Assembly: GCA_002796025.1 (NCBI GenBank) | Contig: PCVQ01000001.1 | Span: 1-21,349, forward strand | Source of the DNA: Candidatus Peregrinibacteria bacterium CG11_big_fil_rev_8_21_14_0_20_46_8 | Lineage (GTDB): Bacteria > Patescibacteriota > Gracilibacteria > UBA1369 > UM-FILTER-53-11 | Direction: 5' to 3' | DNA: 21,349 nt | Part shown: positions 1-6,906 of the stretch, piece by piece | Layout of the letters: every line of letters begins with the position of its first letter | Numbering within the stretch: the stretch's first letter is position 1 | Notes under the pieces: generated by a model | What the model was told of the DNA's origin: nothing | Seen by the model: only the letters and a program-made list of their open reading frames with translations | Database searches by the model: none | Translations under genes and position numbers: made by a program

Positions 1-1
1 T

Positions 2-1534
2 GATCTCGATGAAAAGCGAATGGCCTTGGCAGAAAAATTTGGTGCAGAGCGCTGCTTTACGCCCGACCAAGCCGGCGAAATTACAAAACTGACAAACGGC
101 TACGGCGCAGATGCAACAATTATCACTGCGGCAACGGATTCAGATAAACCCTTGAATCAAGCTATGGAGCTCACACGCAAGCGCGGCACTGTGGTTGTAG
201 TTGGCGCAGTCGGACTCCATTTGCAGCGCAGCCCGTGGTATCAAAAAGAGATTGATCTTAAAATTTCATGCTCATATGGGCCGGGCCGCTACGATACCAG
301 CTACGAAGAAGACGGCTTGGATTATCCTCTCCCCTATGCACGCTGGACCGAAAATAGAAATATGGAAGCCTATTTGCAGCTGCTGGCCGAAGGCAAAGTA
401 AATTTCGAAGCGCTTGTAGAGGCGGAGTTTAATTTTGAGGATGCGCCTGCAGCATATGAGAAAATTAAGAGCGAGCGGCCATTGGCAACTCTTTTAAAGT
501 ATTCGAGCGGGAGCGACCGAGAACATCGCAAAATTGAGATCCGCTTGCCGGCAAGAAAAAAAGAGAGTGCGATAAGAATTGCGCTGATAGGCGCTGGAGG
601 ATTTGCCGCAAGCACACATCTTCCAAATCTCGAAAAAATGCGTGATCTCTTTCATCTGCAAGCGGTATGCAGCAAGCGCGGCACCACAGCAAAACAGCAC
701 GCAACCCGTTTCGAAGCAAACTACTGCACCACCGACTACAAAGCAATTCTTGCTGATGACGAGGTAGACGCGGTACTCATTGCAACGCGCCACAACATGC
801 ATGCACGACTGGTTTTGGAGGCACTGCAAGCGGGCAAGGCGGTTTTTGTAGAAAAACCACTGGCACTCAATGAAGACGAGCTCATACAAATCGAAAATTT
901 TTACCGCGAAAATCCGGAAGCACCGCTCCTCATGACCGGCTTTAATCGCCGATTCTCACCGTACGCAGAAAAAATTAAAGAGCTCGCAGACAAACGCAGC
1001 ACGCACGGCGGCCAGAAAACTCCGCTCATTGTGCACTATAGAATGAACGCCGGTTTTATCCCAGGCGATCACTGGGTGCACGGCGCAGAGGGCGGCGGCC
1101 GCATCATTGGCGAAGGATGTCACTTGCTTGATCTATTCAATTATTGGACCGGTAGTACACCGGTAAAGATCGAGGCACAAAGTATTGCACCACGCGGCCA
1201 GTACCGCAGCGACGACAACATTAGCACAACCATTACCTATGCCGACGGCTCACTCTGCCATTTGCTCTATACCTCACTCGGCAATCGCGATCTTCCAAAA
1301 GAGTATGCAGAGGTGTACATCGACGGAGCCGTTGCAATTCTCGACGATTACAAAAATCTCAAACTCACCGGCACAAATCTCCGCGGCATCAGCGGCATCT
1401 CACAAGACAAGGGCCACGCCGCCGAACTCCAAGCATTTGCACACGGTATAAAAACGGGCACCTGGCCAATATCACTAGAAGATCAGCTCTCGGTCACACG
1501 AACGAGCTTTGCGGTGGATGGGATGGTGCGATAG
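2..1534 (+). CDS. Bi-domain oxidoreductase (MDR zinc-type dehydrogenase + Gfo/Idh/MocA), 5' partial
   Basis: The reading frame is already open at base 2, so the start lies upstream of the window; the internal ATG at 20 is not the start because the preceding residues (DLDEKR) continue the Rossmann fold. About 160 residues of the C-terminal half of a medium-chain (zinc-type) dehydrogenase are followed by a short linker and a complete-looking Gfo/Idh/MocA domain. Its NAD-binding motif GAGGFA is near fragment residue 197, and the characteristic EKPLAL, FNRRFSPY and GEGCHLLDL motifs follow. This fusion is known from polysaccharide and sugar-modification loci, where it is presumed to oxidise or epimerise a nucleotide sugar or glycan intermediate; the substrate cannot be read from sequence. 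It ends 3 bases before the stop of a convergent small gene. Confident in family, not in substrate. Confidence 0.9.
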   Translation, partial: DLDEKRMALAEKFGAERCFTPDQAGEITKLTNGYGADATIITAATDSDKPLNQAMELTRKRGTVVVVGAVGLHLQRSPWYQKEIDLKISCSYGPGRYDTSYEEDGLDYPLPYARWTENRNMEAYLQLLAEGKVNFEALVEAEFNFEDAPAAYEKIKSERPLATLLKYSSGSDREHRKIEIRLPARKKESAIRIALIGAGGFAASTHLPNLEKMRDLFHLQAVCSKRGTTAKQHATRFEANYCTTDYKAILADDEVDAVLIATRHNMHARLVLEALQAGKAVFVEKPLALNEDELIQIENFYRENPEAPLLMTGFNRRFSPYAEKIKELADKRSTHGGQKTPLIVHYRMNAGFIPGDHWVHGAEGGGRIIGEGCHLLDLFNYWTGSTPVKIEAQSIAPRGQYRSDDNISTTITYADGSLCHLLYTSLGNRDLPKEYAEVYIDGAVAILDDYKNLKLTGTNLRGISGISQDKGHAAELQAFAHGIKTGTWPISLEDQLSVTRTSFAVDGMVR

Positions 1535-1536
1535 AA

Positions 1537-1674
1537 TCAATTAAACTTCCGCAACTTCCCAAACTTGTACGCCTGATCCAACCAGTCGAGCTTTGCTTTG
1601 GTCGAGGCTTTTTTCCAAAATTTAAGACGCTCAATATCAACAGATGCTGATTTTTTTGTGGACTTCTTTTTCAT
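1537..1674 (-). CDS. Small basic 45-residue protein, partner of the nucleotidyltransferase
   Basis: A 45-residue lysine-rich ORF whose ATG (1674-1672) overlaps the TGA of the upstream nucleotidyltransferase gene in an ATGA junction, the usual sign of translational coupling. The protein begins with a Lys/Ser-rich tail (MKKKSTKKS) and continues as one amphipathic helix with FWKKAS, LDWLDQAY and KFGKLRKF segments. I do not recognise a named domain. Short basic proteins directly downstream of minimal nucleotidyltransferases recur in prokaryotes and could act as partner or antitoxin, which is an inference here. Its stop is only 2 bases from the stop of the convergent oxidoreductase, so both transcripts must read into each other or end very sharply. 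Confidence 0.6.
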   Translation of the reverse strand: MKKKSTKKSASVDIERLKFWKKASTKAKLDWLDQAYKFGKLRKFN

Positions 1675-2162
1675 AATTTTTTGAGCTCAATAAGTTGTTT
1701 TAAATCTTCGAGATCCTGCGTGCGATTCGCCTTCTTTTTCATGGTAATGAGATCTTGAATAGATACAACTGGAATTGTAACTCCATCCATACGCTTATTA
1801 CTTTTATTTTTAGCAATTTTTTCAAATTTAAGCGACTCCTCAATAATAATGTCAATTTGCAAAAGCGTCTCCTTGGGAGGTGTAAAAGAATAGGCACGCA
1901 TATTTTTTTCCTTCAGCCACTTACGAACCTGTTTTTGATCCTGCAATTCTAATACAGAAACCGGCAGCCGTTCAGAATATCCCAATTTTTTCATCACACG
2001 GTCGAGCTTTGCTAGATTTTTCTCATCGAGAAGGACGAGCAGATCGAGATCACCAGTAAAGCGAATATAGCCGTGAAGATTTACAGCAACACCACCAACT
2101 ACAAGGTACTGTATCTTTTCTTTATTAAGTGCCTGGAAGATTTTTTCAAAAATATTCGTCAC
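1671..2162 (-). CDS. Minimal nucleotidyltransferase (DUF6036/MNT-like), possible toxin-antitoxin component
   Basis: Residues 23-40 carry the polymerase-beta-type nucleotidyltransferase signature: GG at 23-24 followed by DLD at 38-40, the metal-binding carboxylates. The rest (about 163 residues) is helical, with a basic C-terminus, and matches the size of DUF6036/AbiEii-like nucleotidyltransferases. I chose the GTG start at 2162: it is preceded by a TATACT box (2174-2169) with 6 bases between, fitting the leaderless pattern seen elsewhere in the window. The longer in-frame TTG start at 2216 would put the first codons inside the divergent promoter and palindrome. The gene is coupled to a 45-residue ORF downstream. 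Such enzymes can modify tRNA 3' ends or proteins as toxins or antitoxins; the actual target is unknown. Confidence 0.75.
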   Translation of the reverse strand: MTNIFEKIFQALNKEKIQYLVVGGVAVNLHGYIRFTGDLDLLVLLDEKNLAKLDRVMKKLGYSERLPVSVLELQDQKQVRKWLKEKNMRAYSFTPPKETLLQIDIIIEESLKFEKIAKNKSNKRMDGVTIPVVSIQDLITMKKKANRTQDLEDLKQLIELKKL

Positions 2163-2168
2163 CTCTTC

Positions 2169-2174
2169 AGTATA
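2169..2174 (-). promoter_or_regulatory. -10 box (TATACT) for the nucleotidyltransferase pair
   Basis: TATACT on the reverse strand, 6 bases before the GTG at 2162. No recognisable -35 hexamer sits 17 bases upstream; that position (2197-2192) falls inside the 22-bp palindrome instead, which suggests a regulator-dependent or regulator-occluded promoter. Confidence 0.4.
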
Positions 2175-2180
2175 GGCGAT

Positions 2181-2202
2181 AATCTGTGCACGTGCACAGA
2201 TT
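2181..2202. promoter_or_regulatory. Perfect 22-bp palindrome, candidate operator between divergent genes
   Basis: All 22 bases are self-complementary around the core TGTGCACGTGCACA (2185-2198), flanked by AATC and GATT. It abuts the -35 hexamer of the rightward promoter (2202-2207) and covers the -35 position of the leftward promoter. That position and symmetry are those of a dimeric transcription-factor site, either repressing both genes or activating the leftward one. No regulator gene is visible beside it; the nucleotidyltransferase or its small partner could autoregulate. Confidence 0.55.
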
Positions 2203-2229
2203 TGACTTTTTTTCAAAAAGACCTATAAT
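2202..2229 (+). promoter_or_regulatory. Sigma70-type promoter for the exported protein at 2239
   Basis: -35 TTGACT (2202-2207), 16-base spacer, -10 TATAAT (2224-2229). The ATG at 2239 begins only 9 bases after the -10 box, so the transcript should start within about 3 bases of the start codon: a leaderless or near-leaderless mRNA. Confidence 0.7.
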
Positions 2230-2238
2230 AATCCTCTT

Positions 2239-3480
2239 ATGAGGAATCACCTTCTTGCCATACCTATCGCAATCTCCGCTGCAAGCATTAATTGCAGTGA
2301 GGCGCAAACACCGCTACCTCATCAAAAACCCGATACTCAAAACACCCGGCAACAAGCAAGCCGCACCGCCACACAGGCAAATACAGCATATCGCATTCAA
2401 GCATGTCTAGAAATTCGCGATGCACGAACATTTGACGATATGCGCAACGAACTGCTGCAGCGAATACATGCGGAATCTTTTGAATACAACGACGAAGGGC
2501 AAGAAGAAGGAACCGATGATGAATATGATGTATGGATGCAAGCCAGGAAGCAAAGCGCACACAAAGCAGTCCAAGAAGACATAGATCTTACAAATGCCGC
2601 TATTGATGTTTTAGCAAAACTACCAGTAACTCCATTTCTGCCTTATCTAAAAAGTAGTTATAATTTTCAAGCTCTTGCCGAAGCAACAATTACAGTAGCG
2701 GCAAAAGGTGTAGATCTCTGTGCGCTCATTCAAGAGTCCGGCGCAGATGCGTATTACAGAATTCTGCTTCTCAATTCGTACTACAATACTGCCGAACGCA
2801 TTCAAAACAAGCGCCAAATGCCGGAAAATATTTTAGGACAAAATTCCGATGAAGTTGCCGGTGTGCTTTTCTATCTGCTCTCGCAAATTAAACCCGAAGA
2901 GCGCGATGCATTTGTCGGCAGCTGGCCCGAAATACACTGGCGAGCACCGGCAGCATATCGTCAACAACGGAGCGGGGCAGATGCACTTTTTGCACTAGGA
3001 CAAGTAACAAAAAATTGGGAAGCCTACAGTGCATATGTTCATGAAAAATATTCACACCATCATTTAGATTATTTGCTGCACATGGGTTTTCCCATAAAAG
3101 AAATATATTCGGATGAAGTTATTCGCAGAATACAAATTTTAGGCGGAGAGCCAGGATTTTATAATGAAAAAGCATACCGCGAGCTTGTTAAAAAATATGG
3201 CATCAGTGATTTTTTAAGCGCAGCCGAAATCCTCTCATGGAACCATAAAATGGGAATGGGACAATTTTTAGATTTCTATGCAAAATCGACTCCTTTGCGC
3301 GGCTTAGTTGAGCGCGTTGGTCTAATCCGTGCAGTTGAATTGGCAATTGAAGAGGTACCGGGGTTTGCAGAGGAAGTAGAGAATTGTGGCTGCTCAATAA
3401 AATTCAAGAAGGGCTTAGAACGGATTAAACGCCCAGGAAAGAGTGAGACGAGCACCGGCAGTCATATTCGCGTGCAGTAA
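2239..3480 (+). CDS. Exported protein of unknown function (413 aa)
   Basis: I do not recognise a family. The N-terminus MRNHLLAIPIAISAASINC has a short basic start and a hydrophobic stretch typical of a weak signal peptide; a Cys follows but the residues before it (SIN) do not form a proper lipobox. Then comes a Gln/Thr/Pro-rich linker of about 30 residues and a mostly helical body with an acidic patch (EGQEEGTDDEYD, around residues 86-97). The C-terminus is basic (KFKKGLERIKRPGK). The gene has a strong promoter abutting a 22-bp palindrome, so it is probably regulated. It ends 54 bases before asnB and may be cotranscribed with it. The confidence is for being a real gene. Confidence 0.75.
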   Translation: MRNHLLAIPIAISAASINCSEAQTPLPHQKPDTQNTRQQASRTATQANTAYRIQACLEIRDARTFDDMRNELLQRIHAESFEYNDEGQEEGTDDEYDVWMQARKQSAHKAVQEDIDLTNAAIDVLAKLPVTPFLPYLKSSYNFQALAEATITVAAKGVDLCALIQESGADAYYRILLLNSYYNTAERIQNKRQMPENILGQNSDEVAGVLFYLLSQIKPEERDAFVGSWPEIHWRAPAAYRQQRSGADALFALGQVTKNWEAYSAYVHEKYSHHHLDYLLHMGFPIKEIYSDEVIRRIQILGGEPGFYNEKAYRELVKKYGISDFLSAAEILSWNHKMGMGQFLDFYAKSTPLRGLVERVGLIRAVELAIEEVPGFAEEVENCGCSIKFKKGLERIKRPGKSETSTGSHIRVQ

Positions 3481-3534
3481 AGTGCCACAAACCGGCTCGC
3501 GCAAAGCTCATTCCTCCTGTAATCTAAGCACGCT

Positions 3535-5490
3535 ATGTGCGGAATTACAGGTGTCTATCATTTTCAGGATGGAGGTGGCGCAGCAGACGGACGGCGCGAG
3601 ATTGCCGAGCAGCAACTCGCCGCCATGAAGCGCAGCATTGTGCATCGCGGGCCGGATGACGACGGCACTTTTATTAGCGATGACCGGCGCGTGGGCTTTG
3701 GCTTTCAGCGGCTGAGCATTTTGGATTTAAGCGAGCGCGGGCATCAGCCAATGCAAAATGAAGATAGCAGCGTTACGATTATGCTCAATGGCGAGGTTTA
3801 TAATTTTAAAGCACTGCGTGCGGAGTTAGAAAGCAAAGGTAATAATAAAAGCAGCTACAATTTTAAATCCGAAAGCGATACCGAAAGTTTGCTCCACTCG
3901 TATGAAGAATGGGGCATCGATGCGATCCATAAATGGAACGGTATGTTTGCAGTAGCAATTTGGGACGAGCGCAAAAAAAAGATGTTTTTGATTCGCGACC
4001 GGCTCGGTATTAAGCCACTCTACTACACAGTGATCGATGGCACGCTGATTTTTGGGTCGGAAATTAAAGCGATTCTGGCACATCCGCTGGTAGTCCGGCG
4101 GCCGGACAAAGAAGCAATCTTTCACTATCTCACCTTTGCCTGCACGCCAGCGCCATACACATTATTTGAAGGCATTAAAAAAATGGAGCCGGGAACGTAT
4201 TTAGAAGTGAATGAGACAGGTGTGCACGTGCACAAATACTGGGAGCCGCTGCCCGCTAAAGCTAGCGAACAAAAAAATTACTCAGAAGAAGAGTTTGGCG
4301 CCCAAGTAAAAGGCATTCTCACCGACTCAGTAAATCTGCAAATGGTATCCGACGTGCCCTTTGGCGTCTTTCTCTCCGGCGGTATCGACTCCTCTACGAA
4401 CGCGGCACTTATGACACAAGCCCGTGGCGGCAAACCGGTCGACTCCTTTTCAATCAACATCAAAGAGCTCCCTCGCTACGACGAGTTCAAGTGGGCGCGC
4501 ATGGTGAGCGAGCAGATCAACAGCAATCACCACGAAATCACGGTCGGCCCGCAAGATCTCATGGATTTTCTGCCAACACTCGCGCACCACGCCGACGATC
4601 CCAACGGCGATCCGGTCTGCTTTCCACTCTATTATATAAGCAAACTTATCCGCGACTCAGGTGTTATTGTCGGGCAAGTCGGCGAGGGCAGCGACGAACT
4701 CTTCTCCGGCTACAACCACTACTTGCTCGTGGTCGATTTTTGGAAAAAGTGGTGGCGCAAGCTCGAGCGTGTTCCGCGCCCATTGATGCAGCTCACCTAC
4801 CAGCTCAGCAAACTCTACGGACATCCAGGCTACGATCTGCACAAAGAGCATCTGCGCAAACTTGGTGCAGCCGAGGAGTTCTTTTGGGGCGGCGCAATTG
4901 CATTTAACGAGTTCAGCAAGTGGCAAATTTTAAGCAAAGACTTTGCGCGCGAAATGGACGGCGTGAGCAGTTTTGAAATTGTGCGCAAGCACTACCAGCA
5001 CATCGACGAGCAGCGGCCGGATACCGACTTTCTCAACCGCATGATTTATTTGGAGCTGAAGATTCGTCTGCCGGAACTCCTGCTCATGCGCGTGGATAAA
5101 ATGACCATGGCAAACAGCATCGAGGCGCGCGTACCCTTTTTGGACCACCGCTTAGTTGAGCTTGCACTGCAAATTCCAATGGACATGAAGATTAAAAACG
5201 GAAACCCAAAGCACGTTTTAAAGGAAGCGGTACGCGGCATCATTCCCGACGAAGTCATCGACCGCAAAAAACAAGGCTTTGGCGCGCCAATCCAAGAGTG
5301 GCTCAACGGCCCGCTGCGCAAAGAGCTACCCGAAATTCTCTGGCGCTCAAAAATTTGGGATGCGAATTTGTTTAACCGCGAGGCGGTCGAAGCACTGGTA
5401 CGCAATCACCAAGAAGGCCGCGCCGAAGCGAGCTTTAAGATTTGGAATTTAATTACGCTGGCGTTGTGGTGGGATGAGTGGATGGGGTGA
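3535..5490 (+). CDS. asnB: Asparagine synthase (glutamine-hydrolysing), glycan-locus AsnB type
   Basis: A complete 651-residue AsnB. The start is fixed by the chemistry: Met-Cys-Gly, where Cys2 becomes the N-terminal nucleophile of the class II glutamine amidotransferase domain (about residues 1-210), with HRGPDD (37-42), NGEVYN and LGIKPLYY. The synthetase domain carries the ATP pyrophosphatase loop SGGIDSS (281-287) and the later GEGSDELF and RVPFLDHR motifs. It transfers ammonia from glutamine to an adenylated carboxylate. Free-standing copies in glycan clusters often amidate a sugar acid or other substituent rather than aspartate; the neighbouring bi-domain oxidoreductase makes that plausible here, but the substrate cannot be told. 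No Shine-Dalgarno motif precedes the start. Confidence 0.93.
   Translation: MCGITGVYHFQDGGGAADGRREIAEQQLAAMKRSIVHRGPDDDGTFISDDRRVGFGFQRLSILDLSERGHQPMQNEDSSVTIMLNGEVYNFKALRAELESKGNNKSSYNFKSESDTESLLHSYEEWGIDAIHKWNGMFAVAIWDERKKKMFLIRDRLGIKPLYYTVIDGTLIFGSEIKAILAHPLVVRRPDKEAIFHYLTFACTPAPYTLFEGIKKMEPGTYLEVNETGVHVHKYWEPLPAKASEQKNYSEEEFGAQVKGILTDSVNLQMVSDVPFGVFLSGGIDSSTNAALMTQARGGKPVDSFSINIKELPRYDEFKWARMVSEQINSNHHEITVGPQDLMDFLPTLAHHADDPNGDPVCFPLYYISKLIRDSGVIVGQVGEGSDELFSGYNHYLLVVDFWKKWWRKLERVPRPLMQLTYQLSKLYGHPGYDLHKEHLRKLGAAEEFFWGGAIAFNEFSKWQILSKDFAREMDGVSSFEIVRKHYQHIDEQRPDTDFLNRMIYLELKIRLPELLLMRVDKMTMANSIEARVPFLDHRLVELALQIPMDMKIKNGNPKHVLKEAVRGIIPDEVIDRKKQGFGAPIQEWLNGPLRKELPEILWRSKIWDANLFNREAVEALVRNHQEGRAEASFKIWNLITLALWWDEWMG
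4221..4234. repeat. Second copy of the 14-bp palindrome core inside asnB
   Basis: TGTGCACGTGCACA, identical to the core of the intergenic palindrome at 2185-2198. Here it encodes part of GVHVHK and the flanks are not symmetrical, so it may be chance or a secondary binding site. Confidence 0.3.
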
Positions 5491-5507
5491 GGATTTATGC
5501 AATGCTA

Positions 5508-5548
5508 AATGTAAAGAGACTTTATAAGCAATTTAATTTCTTTGCATT
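5508..5548. repeat. AT-rich inverted repeat downstream of asnB
   Basis: AATGTAAAGA (5508-5517) can pair with TCTTTGCATT (5539-5548): ten pairs with one G-T wobble around a 21-base loop. There is no T-tract after it, so it is a weak terminator candidate at best. Nothing else is seen in the 113 bases between asnB and the next ORF. Confidence 0.3.
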
Positions 5549-5603
5549 ACAGGCAAAAATCAATTTGTTAGATTCAAATAATATTTTCTAGCTAAAACGA
5601 AAC

Positions 5604-5711
5604 ATGCTATCCACAGAAATTTTCAAAGAATTTGTTATTGCAGTAAACACAGCACAGTACAATTTTCGTTTGTGGATGTACATGAATAATGGATGGGTAC
5701 CAAGTAAATAA
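5604..5711 (+). pseudogene. 35-residue ORF, probable N-terminal piece of the frameshifted gene at 5689
   Basis: ATG at 5604 opens a frame coding MLSTEIFKEFVIAVNTAQYN and onward to a TAA at 5709. The composition (helical, aromatic, with NFRLWMYMNN) fits the helix one would expect before the protein that starts in the next frame at 5689, and the two frames overlap for about 25 bases. A single extra base between about 5686 and 5708 would explain the split. It may be a true mutation, a sequencing error or a recoding site; a chance ORF cannot be excluded. Confidence 0.4.
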
Positions 5712-6147
5712 CTATTCTATGCGCAACACTATGCGTTGTGTACTACATGGATTACTCCAGGTTTGGCTATTAGATATTGCTAGACTATTGGATGAGCCTA
5801 AAGCAAAACTGGGAGATCAATTAAGACTTTCCGTCAGATTAATTCTTCAAAAAATCAATGATGAATCATTGACTATATTTTACAAAAATAAAATGGCAAA
5901 AGCCGATATGAAAAAATTTGCTGCATCAAATCGACAATTAAGAAATGAAAAAATTAGCCACAGGACACCTGGATCATTAGTGCGCACACAAAAGGCAGGC
6001 GTGGAAAATTATTTTGAAATTCTCAAAGAAATAATCCATAAAATCAAAAAAAATCCTGAATACAATATCACCACTGATGTAAATTATAAATTATTCGAAA
6101 AACAAGCAAAAAAAGAAGCTGCTGAATTTATGCACAATTTCACCTGA
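5689..6147 (+). CDS. Helical protein, AbiU2/HEPN-like by eye, probably lacking its N-terminus
   Basis: A 152-residue, all-helical, Lys-rich protein. The segment CVLHGLLQVWLLDIARLLDEP near residues 17-37 (quoted only as a pattern: hydrophobic helix, then D-ARL-D-P) resembles the central helix of AbiU2-like/HEPN proteins found in phage-defence and toxin contexts. The match is by eye and weak; no RX4-6H catalytic motif is convincing. An upstream 35-residue ORF in another frame looks like the missing N-terminus. The gene is clearly AT-rich (bases 5821-5880 contain 15 G/C in 60), unlike asnB next door, which suggests separate acquisition. Its stop overlaps the ATG of a 47-residue ORF. Confidence 0.5.
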   Translation: MDGYQVNNYSMRNTMRCVLHGLLQVWLLDIARLLDEPKAKLGDQLRLSVRLILQKINDESLTIFYKNKMAKADMKKFAASNRQLRNEKISHRTPGSLVRTQKAGVENYFEILKEIIHKIKKNPEYNITTDVNYKLFEKQAKKEAAEFMHNFT

Positions 6148-6290
6148 TGAGCATCAGCCAACTTACTCAGGCGGATGCTTTCATCAATCAAGCCGCTTTA
6201 TTGCTTAGAAATAACAAAATACGGCAGACCGAAACACCCACTATATGTAAACAGAAATACACGACCAAAACTGTTAAATACATTGATTAA
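6147..6290 (+). CDS. Possible 47-residue ORF coupled to the preceding gene
   Basis: ATG at 6147 overlaps the TGA of the upstream gene as TGATG, the classic translational-coupling junction. It encodes MSISQLTQADAFINQAALLL and a basic C-terminal half, ending at TAA 6288-6290. I recognise no family. The same DNA contains a terminator-like hairpin (6151-6178), and the two readings compete; codon content is unremarkable. It could be a small antitoxin-like partner, or chance. Confidence 0.3.
   Translation: MSISQLTQADAFINQAALLLRNNKIRQTETPTICKQKYTTKTVKYID
6151..6178 (+). terminator. Hairpin downstream of the AbiU2-like gene
   Basis: GCATCAGCC (6151-6159) pairs with GGCGGATGC (6170-6178) except for one A-G mismatch, with a 10-base loop, and is followed by only three Ts. 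A weak intrinsic-terminator candidate directly after the stop at 6147. Confidence 0.35.
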
Positions 6291-6311
6291 AAGCCAAAAC
6301 TAAGCTACCTT
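6283..6311 (+). promoter_or_regulatory. Candidate promoter for the DUF5678-like/protease pair
   Basis: -35 TTGATT (6283-6288), 17-base spacer, -10 TACCTT (6306-6311), then 6 bases to the ATG at 6318. The -10 is imperfect, but the geometry again implies a leaderless transcript. Confidence 0.4.
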
Positions 6312-6317
6312 TTCATT

Positions 6318-6473
6318 ATGAAATTTGAAAAAAAACATCTTGGCAAATGGGTTGCAATCAAAAATGAAAAAGTCGTTGCTACTGAAACAACGCTCAAAAA
6401 ATTGAACAAAAAAGTTGCACACCAAAAGGGTGTTCGCGTTACCTTACTCCCCAAAGGACTTATCGCTGGATAA
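6318..6473 (+). CDS. DUF5678-like 51-residue mini-protein
   Basis: A small ORF whose centre, GKWVAIKNEKVVATE, matches the pattern I know for DUF5678 domains (G-K-W-V-A-I then a short turn and V-V-A). The remainder is a Lys-rich helix and a short strand (GVRVTLLPKGL). Two bases separate its TAA from the ATG of a retropepsin-like protease, so the two are surely cotranscribed; this pairing recurs in prokaryotic genomes as far as I recall. The function is unknown; a substrate or inhibitor role for the protease is conceivable. Confidence 0.65.
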   Translation: MKFEKKHLGKWVAIKNEKVVATETTLKKLNKKVAHQKGVRVTLLPKGLIAG

Positions 6474-6475
6474 TA

Positions 6476-6886
6476 ATGAAATTTCCGTATGTAGAATTTG
6501 TAGGCATTGCTGAAGAAAGAATTTTCCGGCCGATGATTCCAGTAACATTTAAATACAAAAAATATAAAGTTGAATCTTATGCACTAATAGATTCTGGTGC
6601 TGATTATACTATCCTGCCATTAGAAGCTGCTGGGGATTTGAAATTTTCATTAAGCGATCAACCTCAATATTACCTTCAAGGAGCTGGAGGCGAATCGTTT
6701 AAAATCTATAAATCTCCCGAACCAATAGAACAAATAATTACAAAAACAGGTTTCAAACCGTTAAAGTCTAAATCATTTATATATTTTGGTGAGAGCTGCA
6801 CGACATTCCTTCTAGGACAAAGCGGTTTTCTTAATCACTTTTCAGTTCGCCTTAATGGACGGAAGAAAGAAATCGAAATTTCATAA
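6476..6886 (+). CDS. Single-domain retropepsin-like aspartic protease
   Basis: A 136-residue protein with the aspartic-protease active-site motif ALIDSGADYTILP (catalytic Asp39 in DSGAD, residues 39-43), a hydrophobic-hydrophobic-Gly element (FLLGQSGFL, near residue 112) and mostly beta-strand prediction by eye. One active-site motif in a chain of this length means it must dimerise, like retroviral proteases. There is no signal peptide, so it is cytoplasmic. The gene follows a DUF5678-like mini-gene by two bases. The sequence is AT-rich like its neighbours. The substrate is unknown. Confidence 0.75.
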   Translation: MKFPYVEFVGIAEERIFRPMIPVTFKYKKYKVESYALIDSGADYTILPLEAAGDLKFSLSDQPQYYLQGAGGESFKIYKSPEPIEQIITKTGFKPLKSKSFIYFGESCTTFLLGQSGFLNHFSVRLNGRKKEIEIS

Positions 6887-6906
6887 GCAAAATAGCTTTA
6901 AAGATA

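Noticed and set aside
2163..2216. Longer start (TTG at 2216) for the nucleotidyltransferase
   Set aside because: The extra 18 codons coincide with the palindrome and the divergent promoter, add no family sequence, and a TATACT box is correctly placed for the GTG at 2162.
2239..2310. Lipoprotein signal in the exported protein
   Set aside because: A Cys follows the hydrophobic stretch but Ser-Ile-Asn before it does not match a lipobox.
4633..4643. Repeat TATATAAGCAA, also at 17826-17836
   Set aside because: Both copies encode a similar Tyr-Ile-Ser-Lys peptide in unrelated genes; an 11-mer repeated in 21 kb is expected by chance.
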